Below are positions 31,720 to 43,495 of a stretch of 64,000 bases of DNA, one piece after another (positions within the stretch are counted from its first letter, which is position 1; each line of letters begins with the position of its first letter). Below the pieces are notes generated by a model. It saw only the letters and a list, made by a program, of their open reading frames with translations. It had not been told where the DNA came from and did not search any database. The position numbers were made by a program, and so were the translations under genes. The DNA comes from Armigeres subalbatus (lineage: Eukaryota > Arthropoda > Insecta > Diptera > Culicidae): assembly GCF_024139115.2 (NCBI RefSeq), contig NC_085139.1:249297236-249361235 (forward strand). The letters are read 5' to 3'.

Positions 31720-34218
31720 GGTGGGCCTGGTCAACTGGAACGCTTGCTCGCTAAAGAGCAAAATAATCGAGCTGAAGGATTTCCTTGAGGAGAAGGAACT
31801 AGACGTGGCGTTCATCACCGAAACGCACCTAAAACCGGAGGTGAACATCAACATCCCGGACTTCCGCATCGTGCGACTCGACCGGCCGACCAGGGGAGGT
31901 GGTGTGGCCATCGCTCTTCGCTACAACATCAACTGTCGTCTGCTTCCAAGCTTCCAGCTCAGTGTCATCGAAGCCATTGGTGTCGAAATCACCACTTCGG
32001 TCGGCACAATCGCGCTCATCGCGGTGTACTGTCCAACGCAAGTCAAAGCCGGCGATGGATCATCGGCTGCCCTTCGGAGGGACATCGTCAAGCTGACGCG
32101 GAGGCAAGGCCAGTACATCATTGCCGGCGACTTGAATGCCAAACATCAAGCCTGGGGCAACAGTCGCGGCAATCGAAACGGCACCATCTGGAGCAACGAC
32201 ATGGAGGAAGGCCACTACACGATCCTGAGCCCGGATTCCCCCACTCGGCTGAGTCGGTCCGGTGCCCACGCAACGCTCGACCTCTACATAACAAACCTGA
32301 GTGACCACGTCTCGCAGCCGGTTGTATACCAGGAGCTCAGTTCGGATCACTATCCGGTGGTGGCGGAACTGGGCTCCTCGGTCAATCGGCACCAGCAGTT
32401 ACGGCGGAACTACCACCGGCAGTACCTACCTACTGGCAGCGGTTCCAGCAGTGCGTCGATAACACCGTCGACTACGAGGTGCGTCCGGAGACGCCGGAAA
32501 GTATCGACCGCCAGCTGTGCGCTATCGAGGAGGCGATCACGGCGGCCCAAGAGCAACACGTACCGACGGCTCGGCAGGTAAGCAACTCCTTAAACATCGA
32601 TACACTCACCAAAGATTTGATTCGATTGCGGAATGTCACTCGCAGGCAGTTTCAGCGTACTGGACTGCCTGAGCTTAAGGCACGCTGCAATCGAATCACA
32701 AAAATTATCAAGGCCAGAATGGTGGACCTCAAAATAACGACTTCTCGAATAAGATCCGCACTCTCCCAGATTATGCTAAGCCGTTCTGGAAAATGACCAA
32801 AATTCTAAAATCCAAGCCTCGGCCCATTCCACCTTTGATCCCACTAGACAATAATGGCTCTAAGGATCGCTTGATAACTCCTGCAGAGAAGGTCGCTGAA
32901 ATAGGTCGTCACTTCGTCAGCTCACACAATCTTGGGCAGAACATCGTCAGTCCACACGAAGCAGCCGTCAACGAGCATGCTAACAACATCCATTTGATTC
33001 CCAACGACTTCTCGGAGGAGTTGGAGATCTCAGCTATACCTATCAAATCATCGAAGAATATGAAGGCCCCAGGCTTCGACAGCATCCTGAATCTCGAGCT
33101 CAAACACATGAGTGCGCCGTTCTTTGAGCACCTCTCGCTGATCTTCAATCAGTGTCTCCGGCTCAGCTACTTCCCATCGGCCTGGAAGTCAGCGAAAGTC
33201 ATCCCCATCCGGAAGCCTGGGAAGGATCCTTCCTCACCCAAAAGCTATGGTCCCATCAGCCTTCTCTTAGGGTTATCCAAGCTATTCGAAAAAGCTATTC
33301 ATCACCGGTTACTTAAGTCTGCCGACCGACGCGGTCGGTCAACTGTACACCAACTGACCCGAGTTACCAACGTTCTCAGACGGAACAAGTTTGTCTCGAA
33401 AACATTGAGAAGGCACTCGGCAATGTATGACATGATGGCCTGGTGTACAAACTACAACGCTACAATCTTCCCAGCTACCTGGTGAAAATCATCAACAATT
33501 ACCTGTCGGCAAGGACATTCCGGGTCTCAATCAGCGGAGCGAGTTCCAATGCGCACAACATCGTCGCAGGCGTTCCCCAGGGCAGTATCCTCGGGCCCCT
33601 GCTTTTCAATCTGTTCACCTCCGACATGCCAGAACCTCCAGAAGGCGGCATTCTGTCTCTGTTCGCAGATGACACATCCATCGTCTACAACGGTAGAGTG
33701 ATCAGAGCGCTAGTGGCAAAACTCCAACGAGGCCTGGATGCCCTGACAGAGTACCTCACCAGCTGGAAGATCTGTATCAACGCGGCGAAGACCCAGGTCA
33801 TCATTTTCCCCACTCCAAATCCCCTAAACTTGTTCCGCCTGGGGACTGTAAAATCATCCTCAATGGCACGACTGTGGAATGGGCCAATGAGGCCGACTAC
33901 CTTGGCTTGACCCTCGACAGCAAGCTTATTTTCAGGCAACAGGTTGACAAAACGGTGACAAAGTGTAACGTCTTGTTGAAACTACTGTACCCTTTGATCA
34001 ACCGCCGGTCGTCATTGTCCCTGAAAAATAAGCTTGCTGTCTACAAGCAAATCATCCTCCCTGTGATCGAATACGGCATGCCGGCCTGGGAGAGCTGCGC
34101 TAAAACCCACCACCTCAAACTTCAACGGGTCCAAAACAAATTCCTGAGGATGATCCTCAACACCCCTCCCAGGACAAGAACATCCGAGGTCCACCGTCTG
34201 GCCGGAAACCTTACATGA
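31709..34218 (+). pseudogene. Jockey ORF2: endonuclease-reverse transcriptase, multiple frameshifts
   Basis: Starts ATGGCTGCTAG (MAARVGLVNWNACSLKSK), overlapping the ORF1 stop. Endonuclease motifs: NWNACSLKSK, FITETHL, YIIAGDLNAKH, LSSDHYPV. RT motifs: AWKSAKVIPIRKPGKDP, GVPQGSILGPLLFN, and the catalytic SLFADDTSI. The C-terminal part has YKQIILPVIEYGMPAWESC and LQRVQNKFLRMI, ending before 34218. Frame changes occur near 32430, 32793, 33450 and 33890. The usual thumb and palm order is kept, so the damage is point-like rather than rearranged. Confidence 0.92.
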
Positions 34219-34568
34219 ACGCTTTGGTGAGTGTAAAGAAAGTTTAGGGTCCGTTGCTTGCACTCGGACCAACAAGCGCTTAGGGCGTTAGTTCCAATCT
34301 AGGTTATCAAATTTTTATTGTAAATATTAGTGTACATAGTAGTTAGGTTATCAAATTTTAAACAACACACTGGCGCCTCCTGAAGGCCGTCATGATACAT
34401 TATATTTTAAAAACTAAGTAGAAACATAAAAATAATAATAATAATAATAATTAAAATTGAAGTTGGAGGCCAAGCCGGCCGATCACTGTACATGTTAAAA
34501 ATAATTGTAGAACAAAAAATATGTAAATAAAGAAGAATTTTACTACTACTACTACTTATTGTGGGTAT

Positions 34569-36159
34569 ATAAACATGTGAATTTGTCTGAGAAATGCCTG
34601 AGAATTTGATAAGTCAAATTCGGGACAATATGACCCGAACACCGTAAGCGTGAGTTTTTTAGCCCTTCATGAACGTCGTACAATGTAGGTTAACATTCAG
34701 GAACATAATTTTCCATGAAATTGGAAAAGGCAAGAAGTTACAGATGTTCACATTCCTGTATTAAAATGTTATTAAATACAATTTTAAAGTGCGATTCGGG
34801 TCATATTGACAAATTCATAAAATTGAAATAGGAAACGATAAGCGACCTAGTTTCTTATCACATCGGTATACAGTTGGAGTTTTATCACCATTCAAATAAC
34901 AATCAAATCCCAACAATGCCCCCAAAACTTGACCCTGAATCATTTGAAGTCAACTAACGTGGCCCGCAAGGCGCCAGAACCGTAAATGGAAGCATGCCAC
35001 CACTGCCTTGCCCACCGGACGACATTTGCACTTGACAGCTTACCGCGAAACTAACCGACCGAACTGACTCGCACTTGGGGCATGTTAGAAACAGATCACG
35101 AACGTGCAGACGCAAACGCCCATCCGTTTGCCGTTCATCACTTTGTAGGCAATGCCGTGGTGTTTCGGACCAACGACGCCTATTAGCTATTCCGCTCAGA
35201 CTTCCCACCAGCCAGCCAGCGGGTATTTTTCGAATGTTTGGACAAACATCCAGCGTCGAACCCGAACCGCCGCGCCACTCACTCTGCCGAACTATACAAT
35301 TTCGTCCCATTCATTGATGACTGTTGACGGTGAAGTGGAGTTGACTTCATTCAGTATTTTGTTTGTTTTCACCTTTAGGAAGAGAAAAAGTTGAGTCATC
35401 TCTGGTCGTGAAATAACCATTTGCGTGTGTGACATATTCGTATACTGTGCATGCAAAGATCCAAAATGTCGTATGGAGCTACCGATCGTGTAGACCAGTG
35501 AAGGTTACACGTCGGGAGATGTGACAACATTCAAAAATAAAATCCGGTAGGCTGATCGTACAAAATGCTTTCACAATCAATACCGTTGACGACTTTTCTA
35601 TGGGTTGTTAGTTTTAACGACAGAAACAGTGTTTAGGAGAATTATTGTTCGATGTTTCGTTTCCAAAATACGTTGAATACGCGAATCAACAGATTAGAAT
35701 ATTAGTTACCAGGATTTCTATCATAAGGTTACTGCTAAGTGTTCACTATTCTTATGAGATAAGTTATGAGTCAGATACTCTCATCAGACTTCAAAATTTT
35801 CAAATTCAGTTGAATTCCCCGCGGAAATTCAGAAGACTTTCCATCATAAATTCTGATAAATTTCCCGTGATTAAGATTTTTTCAAGGCCCGTCAAATTAT
35901 TCCGAGTTTGCAAATTTCATTAAAAAATCCTTCGAATACCCGAATATCGTGTGAAATTCATCCGACTTTGCATCGGACAATACTTCAAATATTTTTGAGG
36001 TTTTCATTCAATTCTTAATTTGCGTATCTACAAAATAAATTAAGGCATTACAGACCCATAACAAATATTAACCGAATCAATTTGTTTACAAGACGAAAAG
36101 CTGACACACCTCACCGTATCTACAATAATTTGTACGTTCACGGGAACGAATTAATTTTT
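34569..36159. other. spacer with one GC-richer island
   Basis: 34569-34900 is AT-rich with an inverted pair (TTCGGGACAATATGACCCGA near 34619 and ATTCGGGTCATATTGACAAAT near 34794). 34930-35330 is GC-richer with short frames on both strands but no domain. 35400-36160 is AT-rich with no gene seen. Confidence 0.35.
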
Positions 36160-36720
36160 ACATCGATCGACTTTTATTGAAAACGCAATAAACATTCTCT
36201 CCTTTATCAACCTCGTCCAAGTGCAAGTCCCCCGTATAAGTCGATCCACCTTCGCAAAAAGCAAAAATCTGTGTCCTCCCATCCACCGGCCAAATCGGAC
36301 CGGACATTCAGCCTCGGAAACTTCGAACTTCAAGTGCCTGTGAAGAGATCTGAGCCTCTGACTCGATGAGGCAAAACTTCTTCCACCTTCAGGCGCGCTA
36401 CCGATCGACCGCACTGCGCGTCGTGTGTGTAGGCAGGAACGAAATCGCGGGCGCGCGCTCGATCGTCCGTCCGCCCGCCCGTGCAACCTCGTAAATATGC
36501 CCATATTTGTCCACTTGCTCACCAAAACACACAAGCGGAGCATCAAGTTGTTTGGCGCGGAAGAATAGTGGCCGATGGATGGGTGGATCGTCGTTTTTAT
36601 GGTGAGGAAGCCTTTAGTTTCTTTAGTTTTTTCGGTGATTCTTCTGAGGTTTTTTTTTGCAAATCGAAAATGAGTTTTATGTCACCGAGAAATACCTTTT
36701 GAAGTTGAGAAGATTAAGTG
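36160..36720. other. GC-rich, CpG-rich block
   Basis: A GCGCGCGCTCGATCGTCCGT-like core near 36450-36485 lies within otherwise AT-rich DNA. The minus-strand frame 36151-36546 (131 codons) has no domain. It resembles mosquito promoter or first-exon DNA, but no TATA box, initiator or donor is clear. Confidence 0.3.
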
Positions 36721-37061
36721 AGCAGTTTGTGTGGAAGGAATCTAGATGTCCAATTTAATTATTTTTCTCCTGTTTATTTATTCTTCCTTTTTCTTTTTTC
36801 TTTATTGATTATCTTTTTTCGAGTTTTTAAGTGAAAAATTATTGAATTGTTTAAACTGGGATTATTAAAGCTCTGACCTTTTTCTTTAAATTTAAGCTTT
36901 GACCACTCCGCGACCAACCCGCCGCGACTTTCTCATCTCAGATTCTAAAACTAGTTTTAGTGTGTTACTTGGAAAGGGGGTGGTAGGGTCATTATTTTGT
37001 TCAGAAAACGAACAATTCATTGTAACTTTCAACTCCCAGAACCGATTTCAACCGAATTTTG

Positions 37062-37394
37062 AGGCAGAAGAAAAATGGAAGTCGAAAAGGGAAAAAGGTT
37101 TATTAGAAAATAGGAAGAATGAATGAGGAAGTTGGGACAAGGAAGAGTGACAAAAAGGAAAAAAGGAGGAAGAAAAAATGAAGAAGAATGAAGTTGAATG
37201 GAAAGAAGAAAGCAGAAAAGGGAAACAAAGAAGGAAGAAAAATGGTAAAATTAAGGAAGAGGAGGAGGATAGAAGAAAAAATGAAGAACGAAAAAAAAAT
37301 AATAAGAGAGAAGAAAGAAGGCGAAATGTATAAGTTAGAAGGGAGGTAGAAGATAGCAATAAAGAAGAGAGGAAAGAAGAATGAAGAAGGAGCC
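37062..37394 (+). repeat. 330-bp polypurine tract
   Basis: Almost only A and G on the plus strand (GAAGAAAAATGG, GGAAGAGGAGGAGGATAG, and so on), with scattered single T or C. Low-complexity, not coding. Confidence 0.9.
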
Positions 37395-37768
37395 TATGTG
37401 ATATTCAGCCCGAGAGTTGCAATTTGCGGCCTATTTAAGTATTAGGCCAAACGACCTAAAACCATGTAGGACACAAAGACAAACCGGTACATCCTATTTA
37501 TTGAGAAACCGATTACAGTACCTACACACCGATTTGCATTTATGTATCGATCTATCTTTCTGTGAAATTTGGTGCTGCAATAAGACATTTGAATTGCATA
37601 ATTAACTTTTCAATCCCGAGCAAAGCCGGGTACGTGAAGCTAGTTTGTCATATATTAAGGAACATCCATAAAGTACGTCACGCTAGAAATGGTAATTTTC
37701 AACCCCCCTCCTTCCTTCGTCATGCTTCTCAAAATATCCCCTCAATTGCTCACTTCACACAATGCCAC
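37395..37768. other. spacer with a truncated transposon end
   Basis: The stretch 37655-37740 (ACATCCATAAAGTACGTCAC, then TTTCAACCCCCCTCC) resembles a terminus common in mosquito DNA transposons. It abuts the BEL LTR at 37769. No partner end is visible. Confidence 0.35.
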
Positions 37769-37910
37769 TATAGCAATTTCGAACTTGGATTGATTGTGCT
37801 GCGATTTTGTTGGAAACGATAGACGACGAGATTTATTGCTCTACTGAATATACGCGTTCGTATTTTTATTTGCGACTGACTCTCTAATTCTACAGCAGGG
37901 TATATATATA

Positions 37911-39092
37911 TTAGGGTGGTTCAAAAAATCGATTTTGCTCCACAGTGCTCATCTGATCCTTTACCATGTTCTGAGTGTCCTCTGAAAATTTGAGCTCATT
38001 TGGATTAAAACTGATTTAGCACAAGCCGTTGCAAGTTTGCATGCAAATTAGTATGGGGAAATTTATTTTTTCATTATACTGTTAATGACGCTTCCCCATC
38101 AAGCGCATGCTAAAAGAAAACCTACATAGCTAAAAGGAATACTCAACAGCTTTCACTCAGTGAAAACCGCGTCTTAATCAATCGTTCCAATAATTAGTAA
38201 TCGAATTTAATCTATACCGTGGTTTTCTGGAGCTAATTGCATAACTCATCAGCAGCTGGGACGGGACTTGCAAAGAGGAAAAAATGTAACTTCAGCTGCT
38301 GCCAGTCAACTGCTGTCACGAACTGTCAGTTGCAACCAGCAGCTTTTTGTGTGAAAGTATTGGTATCCCAAATAAAATATTCCGCATTAATTTTGTTTTA
38401 CGAAGACTTTTTCACTTAAACGAGTATTCCAAATCATCCGTTTAGCTTATAAATAATCAGTTAGAAACTTGTGTTTTGTTCCCGTATAAAAATGAATTTA
38501 ATAATTTGTGAATTGGATACACTTTTATTGTGCTCAGAGAAGTCCACCCGGGGTTAGGTGAAACAGTCAAGGAAACACCTGAAACTCGATAATCAACTGT
38601 GATGAAAAGAAGAACAAGTGTCAAAACAAGGAAAAAGAAGCCGTCTGTGCGGGTCTCGTCTCAGATCAGCAGGCAACATTGCTGCTCGTGGCGCGAAAGA
38701 TAGCACACACAAATTCAGGCTACTATGTTGCACTGCACATTTCAGTGATGCCCTCAAACAAGTTTAACGATCATGACTAAAGATTCGCAACCTGTCTTAA
38801 AATCGATTACTAATTATTGGGACGATTAATCAACATGCGGTTTTCGTTGGGTGAAAGCTGTTGAGTATCCCTTTTAGCGATGTAGGTTTTCTTTTAACCT
38901 GCGCTTAATGGGGAAACGTCATTAACAGTATAATGAAAAAATAAATTTCCCCATACTAATTTGCATGCAAACTTGAAACGGCTTGTGCTAAATCAGTTTT
39001 AATCCAAATGAGCTCAAATTTTCAGAGGACACTCAGAACATGGTAAAGAATCAGATGAGCACTGTGGAGCAAAATCGATTTTTTGAACCACC

Positions 39093-39096
<4 letters not shown>
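37911..39096. mobile_element. 1.19-kb element with about 295-bp terminal inverted repeats
   Basis: Ends TTAGGGTGGTTCAAAAAATC and its complement. The arms (about 37911-38205 and 38800-39096) stay about 95% complementary through TTTGCTCCACAGTGCTCATC, AGCTCATTTGGATTAAAACT, GCATGCAAATTAGTATGGGG and ACTCAACAGCTTTCAC. The 600-bp interior is non-coding. It sits in the TA-rich tract of the LTR, consistent with a TA target. Confidence 0.92.

Positions 39097-39170
<74 letters not shown>
39096..39170. repeat. (TA)n microsatellite
   Basis: About 75 bases of pure TA immediately right of the TIR element. The empty LTR copy has only about 5 TA units here, so the tract expanded after or during insertion. 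Confidence 0.95.
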
Positions 39171-39172
<2 letters not shown>

Positions 39173-39476
39173 CAAATGGAATTATAGGGACGAAGATTGA
39201 TATCTATCGGCCTTCCGATCAAATGCTGCTAAGAGTTGATAAGAAGAGTGAAGAAGAGTTGAGTTGAGAGTGAGAGAATCAACACACCATCATTTTCTAG
39301 CAGTTTGTGCTTCCACGGACTACGATACAACTTTAGATTTTGGATTTGACATGCCGTGAAAATGTTAATTTTAACAACTCCGAATTATTTCATAACCGGC
39401 GGGCAACACATGTCAAAGTCTATCCTTACTTGCTATCGAATTCATTAGTAAATATTTGTCTATGTTTTTAATTTGA

Positions 39477-40395
39477 TCACTTCGTTGGATTCTGCTTCTG
39501 CTTTCGATGCGATTGTTGTGGCTTCGACGACATGCTTCGTTTTCGTTCGGTTATATTCGTATCAGGATCGTGTGTTTGTTTACGCCACCACGTGTTACTT
39601 CGTTGACATCTCGTGGCTGAATGGGTAAAAGCCATGTGACTTCTCGGCTGCCGTTTGAGTGCCGCAATGAATGCATTGGTGGTCAAATCGGATACGCATT
39701 CCAGATGCACTGCCTTTGTTACGAGGCAGACAAACACAGAGACATAGCACTTGATGGCAGTAGCACGGCGGGTTGGGCGATATGAAAATGGACCACAATA
39801 GTCCACTTCAGTATGAGCGAAAGGGAATGTGGGTCTAACACGTTCTACCGGTAGTTCTCCCATTAGCTGCTCTAAGACCTTGTTTGCACCGGAAGCATTT
39901 TGTACACGCATGAACTATTCGACGAGAGAGATTCCGAAACCGTTTCCGTACTACAGCTGCCAGAAGCTGCGGTCCGGCGTGTAGAAGTTTCCGGTGGTAG
40001 TGCACCATTATCATTTCTGTGAGACGATGCTTGTCCGGCAGGATTATAGGGTAGCGTTGGTCATATGGAACAGGGGCGTGACGTAACCGACCACCTACAC
40101 GGATCACACCATCTACGAGGATTGGGAACAGTGGCTTCAAGCGAGAATTGGACTTAACTTGTCCATTTCGAGAGATCTCCGCCAAGTCTTGGGCGAAGTG
40201 TTCCTGTTGAGCGATTTTGACGAGTAGCAGGGTAGCATAATTGATTTCCGCGGTCGAGAGAAATCCATTGCGACGGTTTATTCTATCTTTGGCTCTTGAG
40301 TTGTGAGCAAATCTTTGTAGCCAAGCTACGGTTCGAACGAGTTTAGAGTACGTGGAATACAACAAAAATAACTCGTTTGGTGCTTGTATTTGCAT
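39477..40395 (-). pseudogene. BEL/Pao integrase (zinc-binding domain, truncated core)
   Basis: Minus-strand frame 40395-39835 carries the BEL pre-integrase region: YPIILPDKHRLTEMIMVHYH, HAGPQLLAAVVRKRF and CTKCFRCKQ, with H..H and C..C zinc ligands. Frame 39911-39477 continues with PFAHTEVDYCGPFSYRP (first catalytic aspartate) and VSVFVCLVTKAVHLECVSDL, then TTNAFIAALKR. The reading frame then jumps to unrelated-looking residues: the second aspartate, the glutamate and the C-terminal domain are deleted. Confidence 0.88.
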
Positions 40396-41520
40396 AGGAA
40401 GCGATACCGTTCGTTCTTCAAGCTCTTCAGAACTGAAGTTTCGGTTTGTCGACCGCCCAAGTGGCGGTCAAAAGCGTGATGGTTGCGATAACCAATCTGG
40501 CCCATGTCACCAGACAGTGCAGTTTTGCTGCTGTTCTGGACACATTCCTCAGGAGATTATGTCTGTCGGGTTTTCCAAGCCAGGAACATGCGACCACATG
40601 CCATCCGCCGCGCCGTGATACGCAAGATTTCGTAACAACTGTTTGTGACAAACGTTTTCCAACGTGAGGGACTGGCTTTAATTTTGTAAAGCGTGATTTT
40701 CGAGTCCGTCTAGAAGAAGTTCTGGGCTTTAAGTTTCAGACACAACTCGACCTTCTCTTATAAGTGGCTTAATAGCAGGGCTCCACACAGTTCCAAACGT
40801 GGAAGACTGACGACTCCTGCTCTTTTGCTTTTGCCATTTGGTGCTATTTTTGATTTAGCGGTAAGCAGGTTGACATGGATGCTGCCTGTCGACGACACAG
40901 CACGGAGGTATATGCAGGCCCCGTACGCTCTCTCCGATGCATCGGAGAATCCATGGACTTCTAAACTCACGACTCCGGTAGTTGCAACGACCCATCGAGG
41001 GATTCTGAGGGCCGCCAAGTGCTGAAAGCTATCCCGAAGCTCCAGCCACTGATGTTGACGATTTTCGTTTAGCGGTTCTTTCCAATCACAGCCATTTCGC
41101 CATAGATCTTGGAGAAACAACTTTGCTTGTACCAGCACTAGCCCAGCTAGACCCAATGGATCAAACAGGCGGGACATATCCGAAAGTACTATCTGCTTGG
41201 TCACTGGCAGTTGTGTGTTAAAATTTGCAAGATTAAACTGCAACTCATCCGAAATAGTATCCCATTGTAATCCTAACGCCTTTATGGGAGCAGCAGCAGA
41301 GTCGAGTTCGAAAAGGGTGCGCTCATCTCTCAGGTGTGGTGGAATGACTGCTCAAACAGCCGCGTTGTTCGACGCCCATTTCCGCAGGTGTAGACCAGCG
41401 GAAGCATTCAGGCCGATTAGCTGTTGACAGAGCTCCTGACCTTCTTCGATGCTATCTGTTCCAGTAAGCTGTTACCGAATGCGTCAACAATGAGACACCC
41501 ATGCATATAACCCTTAACTA
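40396..41520 (-). pseudogene. BEL/Pao RNase H and late RT region, frameshifted
   Basis: The frame at 41243-40758 has NFNTQLPVTKQIVLSDMSRL, DPLGLAGLVLVQAKLFLQDL, EVHGFSDASERAYGACIYLR (RNase H start) and KSKIAPNGKSKRAGVVSLPRLE, matching BEL pol order. Upstream, in other frames, are DSIEEGQELCQQLIGLNA and LRKWASNNAA (41460-41340). Downstream, 40651-40427 shows WHVVACSWLGKPDRHN in a shifted frame. Confidence 0.85.
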
Positions 41521-42820
41521 ATTAATAAAACTCAATATTTGTGAGACTATGCATGGAGTACCCAAAAGGCGGAATACATGGGTAAATTGTCAACTATCGG
41601 TGTATTCCGTCTCAATCGTGTACGCACTAACGCTGCTGCCACCCCTACCTTCGAGGCGAGTGGAATATTGGAAGTACATCCGGGGCGAAAAGAAGGGAAG
41701 AGAGGAGGAGAAAAAAAGCAAGACTGAAGACGGGGTATTTGGTCAGTGAACGCCGAGGAAGACAGTTGTTTTCGCGAGTGTCCAAGCAAAATTAAAAAAC
41801 GTGGTGGAAGTAGACCCCTGAAGACCACAAAATACTCCGGACGGGAAATATTACCACCCGTTTCCCCCCCAATCGAAGCTGGCTAAAGGGATACCGGGAA
41901 GGGTTCCTCGGCCGAGCGAAAGCGATCCTTGTAGCGGCCGTGCCTACGGCGGTTTAAGTGCATGACCATAGTGTAGTGGACCACTAGTGACGGTTCCGAG
42001 CCCAGCGCGGTACCTAGGCGGACAGACCTTTGTAGGGAGAGCACAACGATCTTCGCCCCCTCAACGCCCGCAAAGGACAATCCGGAAGTGGGCAGTTCCG
42101 ATATTCGTGGCCACACGTGTCCGTACCAGTTTTATTTTGGCAAGCTACATCTATCTCGGTCCCGCATCAAATAGAGGACAAACACCGGAAAGTCCATTTT
42201 TCCACGCTCGCGGCAGGCTGGCCCCTCGTGAAATCGCCGAAGGCAAGAGAACTCTTCCTCGTGCTGTTGGAGAGGTTTGGCACAGGACGCTCATATTCCG
42301 TCACTACGGTGACAAGCCGTCCCGGCGTGGACCGCACGACAATTCCAGAACCATCGTCAAGAACATCGTCGACCGGGCGCCAAGCCACCAAGAAAACCCT
42401 TCCTCGTGCGTTTAGAGGAGTTCGGCATAGGACGGTCACACTCGTCACTACGGTGGCAACCAGTCCCGGTGTGGACCGCACGACAATTTCAGCATCATCA
42501 TCGACCGGGTGCCAGGCGACCCGGAAACCCTGTATCAAAATCGGCCCTGCCCCTTTCTTGCGTCAAGCAACCAGGAGTTCCCGCTTTCCCAATATCGAAA
42601 CCGACCCCCCCCCTTTCCGGGCTAGGGAAGAACAAACAGGAGTGACCATGAGGAACGATATCATCTATTTCGCCGGCGGGTTCCCGCTATACACAAAAGG
42701 TATGAGCTCAGAATTGTAAAACGGCCGCAACGATAATTCTAACCCTAACTAACCCTTAAGAATGAAAACATAAATAAATAAAAGTATGTAAAATGTAACA
42801 AATCGGTTCCTTTCTTTAAG
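41521..42820 (+). mobile_element. GC-rich non-LTR-like insertion in BEL RT
   Basis: A GC-rich block (CGAAGCTGGCTAAAGGGATA, GGCCGAGCGAAAGCGATCC) ends with AATAAATAAAAGTATG, a polyA-like 3' tail on the plus strand, and interrupts the BEL RT frame. It contains two tandem copies of an about 145-bp unit (42253-42400 and 42401-42535; both contain CGTCACTACGGTG.CAA or a close variant, and GTGGACCGCACGACAATT). A 200-codon plus frame (42117-42719) spans the repeats but has no domain. It is probably a non-autonomous retroposon or the leader of a LINE. Boundaries are approximate. Confidence 0.5.
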
Positions 42821-43017
42821 CTACTAGCCCTGAATTGCATGGTATGGTCTTGGATCATTGTTGTTGTCCGCTGCTCCACTTTTGTCTCTGTGCGTCCCCT
42901 AAGCAGGTTCAAGCCGACCCTGAGAACCCCGAAACGAGGTGAGCTAGTTAGGGACGTTAGGACGTCCGCTCCACAGACGTGAGGACGTCGAAGGAGTATG
43001 TTTCAAAGCATGTCATC
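42821..43017. other. second inserted or foreign segment in BEL RT
   Basis: Does not continue BEL coding. Contains GGACGTTAGGACGTCCGCTC and CAGACGTGAGGACGTCG, short inverted GACGTC words. It may be part of the same insertion. Confidence 0.3.
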
Positions 43018-43495
43018 CATATTGAACCATTGATGCCTCTGGATGACTATCGGACCCATCTTCAGCTAATTTCTGAAGACATTTAGTCGCGAGGTACGGA
43101 GCCGATGTTCCGTACGTAACCGTTGTAAGTTGAAACGTTTGCAGCGGTTGGGTTGCGGAATCTCTTCATCGAATCCGTTGTAATGGATGATCACACTTCC
43201 TCACCCTGATTTGCCGGTACATTTTTCATTGTCGGCGATGATAGTAAACTGCGGCATCTGGAATCTCAGAACAATAGACAGCAAATCATCTTGGATGACA
43301 GGACCAACCAGAAGCACCGCTGTCAGTTGAGCATGACGCATCAAAAACCACAAGCAATTTTGTGGTGATACTACCACGTCTAACGATGCAGTGGTGAGGC
43401 AGATAGTACGATGGAAGTGTATGGGTTTCCGCATCCGATATTGGCTGCATATGTCCGAGCTGCACGTACTCGTGTATGAAAGCAGTGTATGCTTA
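43018..43495 (-). pseudogene. BEL/Pao reverse transcriptase, N-terminal part
   Basis: Minus-strand blocks: HEYVQLGHMQPISDAETHTL, YYLPHHCIV, TTKLLVVFDASCSTDSGASG, QDDLLSIVLRFQMPQFTIIA (catalytic aspartate strand), then TYGTSSAPYLATKCLQKLAE in shifted frames, and the MDDM catalytic site at the insertion edge near 43018. At least three frame changes. Confidence 0.85.

Larger units (their letters stand above)
30351..34556 (+). mobile_element. full-length Jockey-clade LINE with 12-bp target duplication
   Basis: The duplication TATTGTGGGTAT is exact at 30339-30350 and 34557-34568. The element has a 155-bp 5'UTR, ORF1 with zinc knuckles, ORF2 with endonuclease and RT, an about 340-bp 3'UTR, an AATAAA near 34524, and a (TAC)n tail at 34541-34556. 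ORF1 and ORF2 overlap by 11 bases. At least one frameshift in ORF1 and four in ORF2 make it inactive, although the ends are complete. Confidence 0.93.
37769..39286 (-). mobile_element. BEL/Pao 3' LTR, split by an inserted TIR element
   Basis: 37769-37910 plus 39097-39286 match the uninterrupted copy at 57800-58080 (TAGCAATTTCGAA.TT, GCTGCGATTTTGTTGGAA, GCGACTGACTCTCTAATTCT, CAAATGGAATTATAGGGACG, GAGTGAGAGAATCAACACA). On the minus strand the LTR starts TGTGTTGATTCTCTCACTC, carries GCAATAAATCTCG (an AATAAA signal), and ends TATA here versus TACA in the other copy. It lies just downstream of the BEL integrase remnant, so it is that element's 3' LTR. Confidence 0.85.

Noticed and set aside
34954..35317. 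Opposed 118- and 80-codon ORFs in the GC-richer island
   Set aside because: Frames are open on both strands from composition alone; no motif or splice support.
42117..42719. 200-codon plus-strand ORF as a protein
   Set aside because: It spans an internal 145-bp tandem repeat and shows no recognisable domain.
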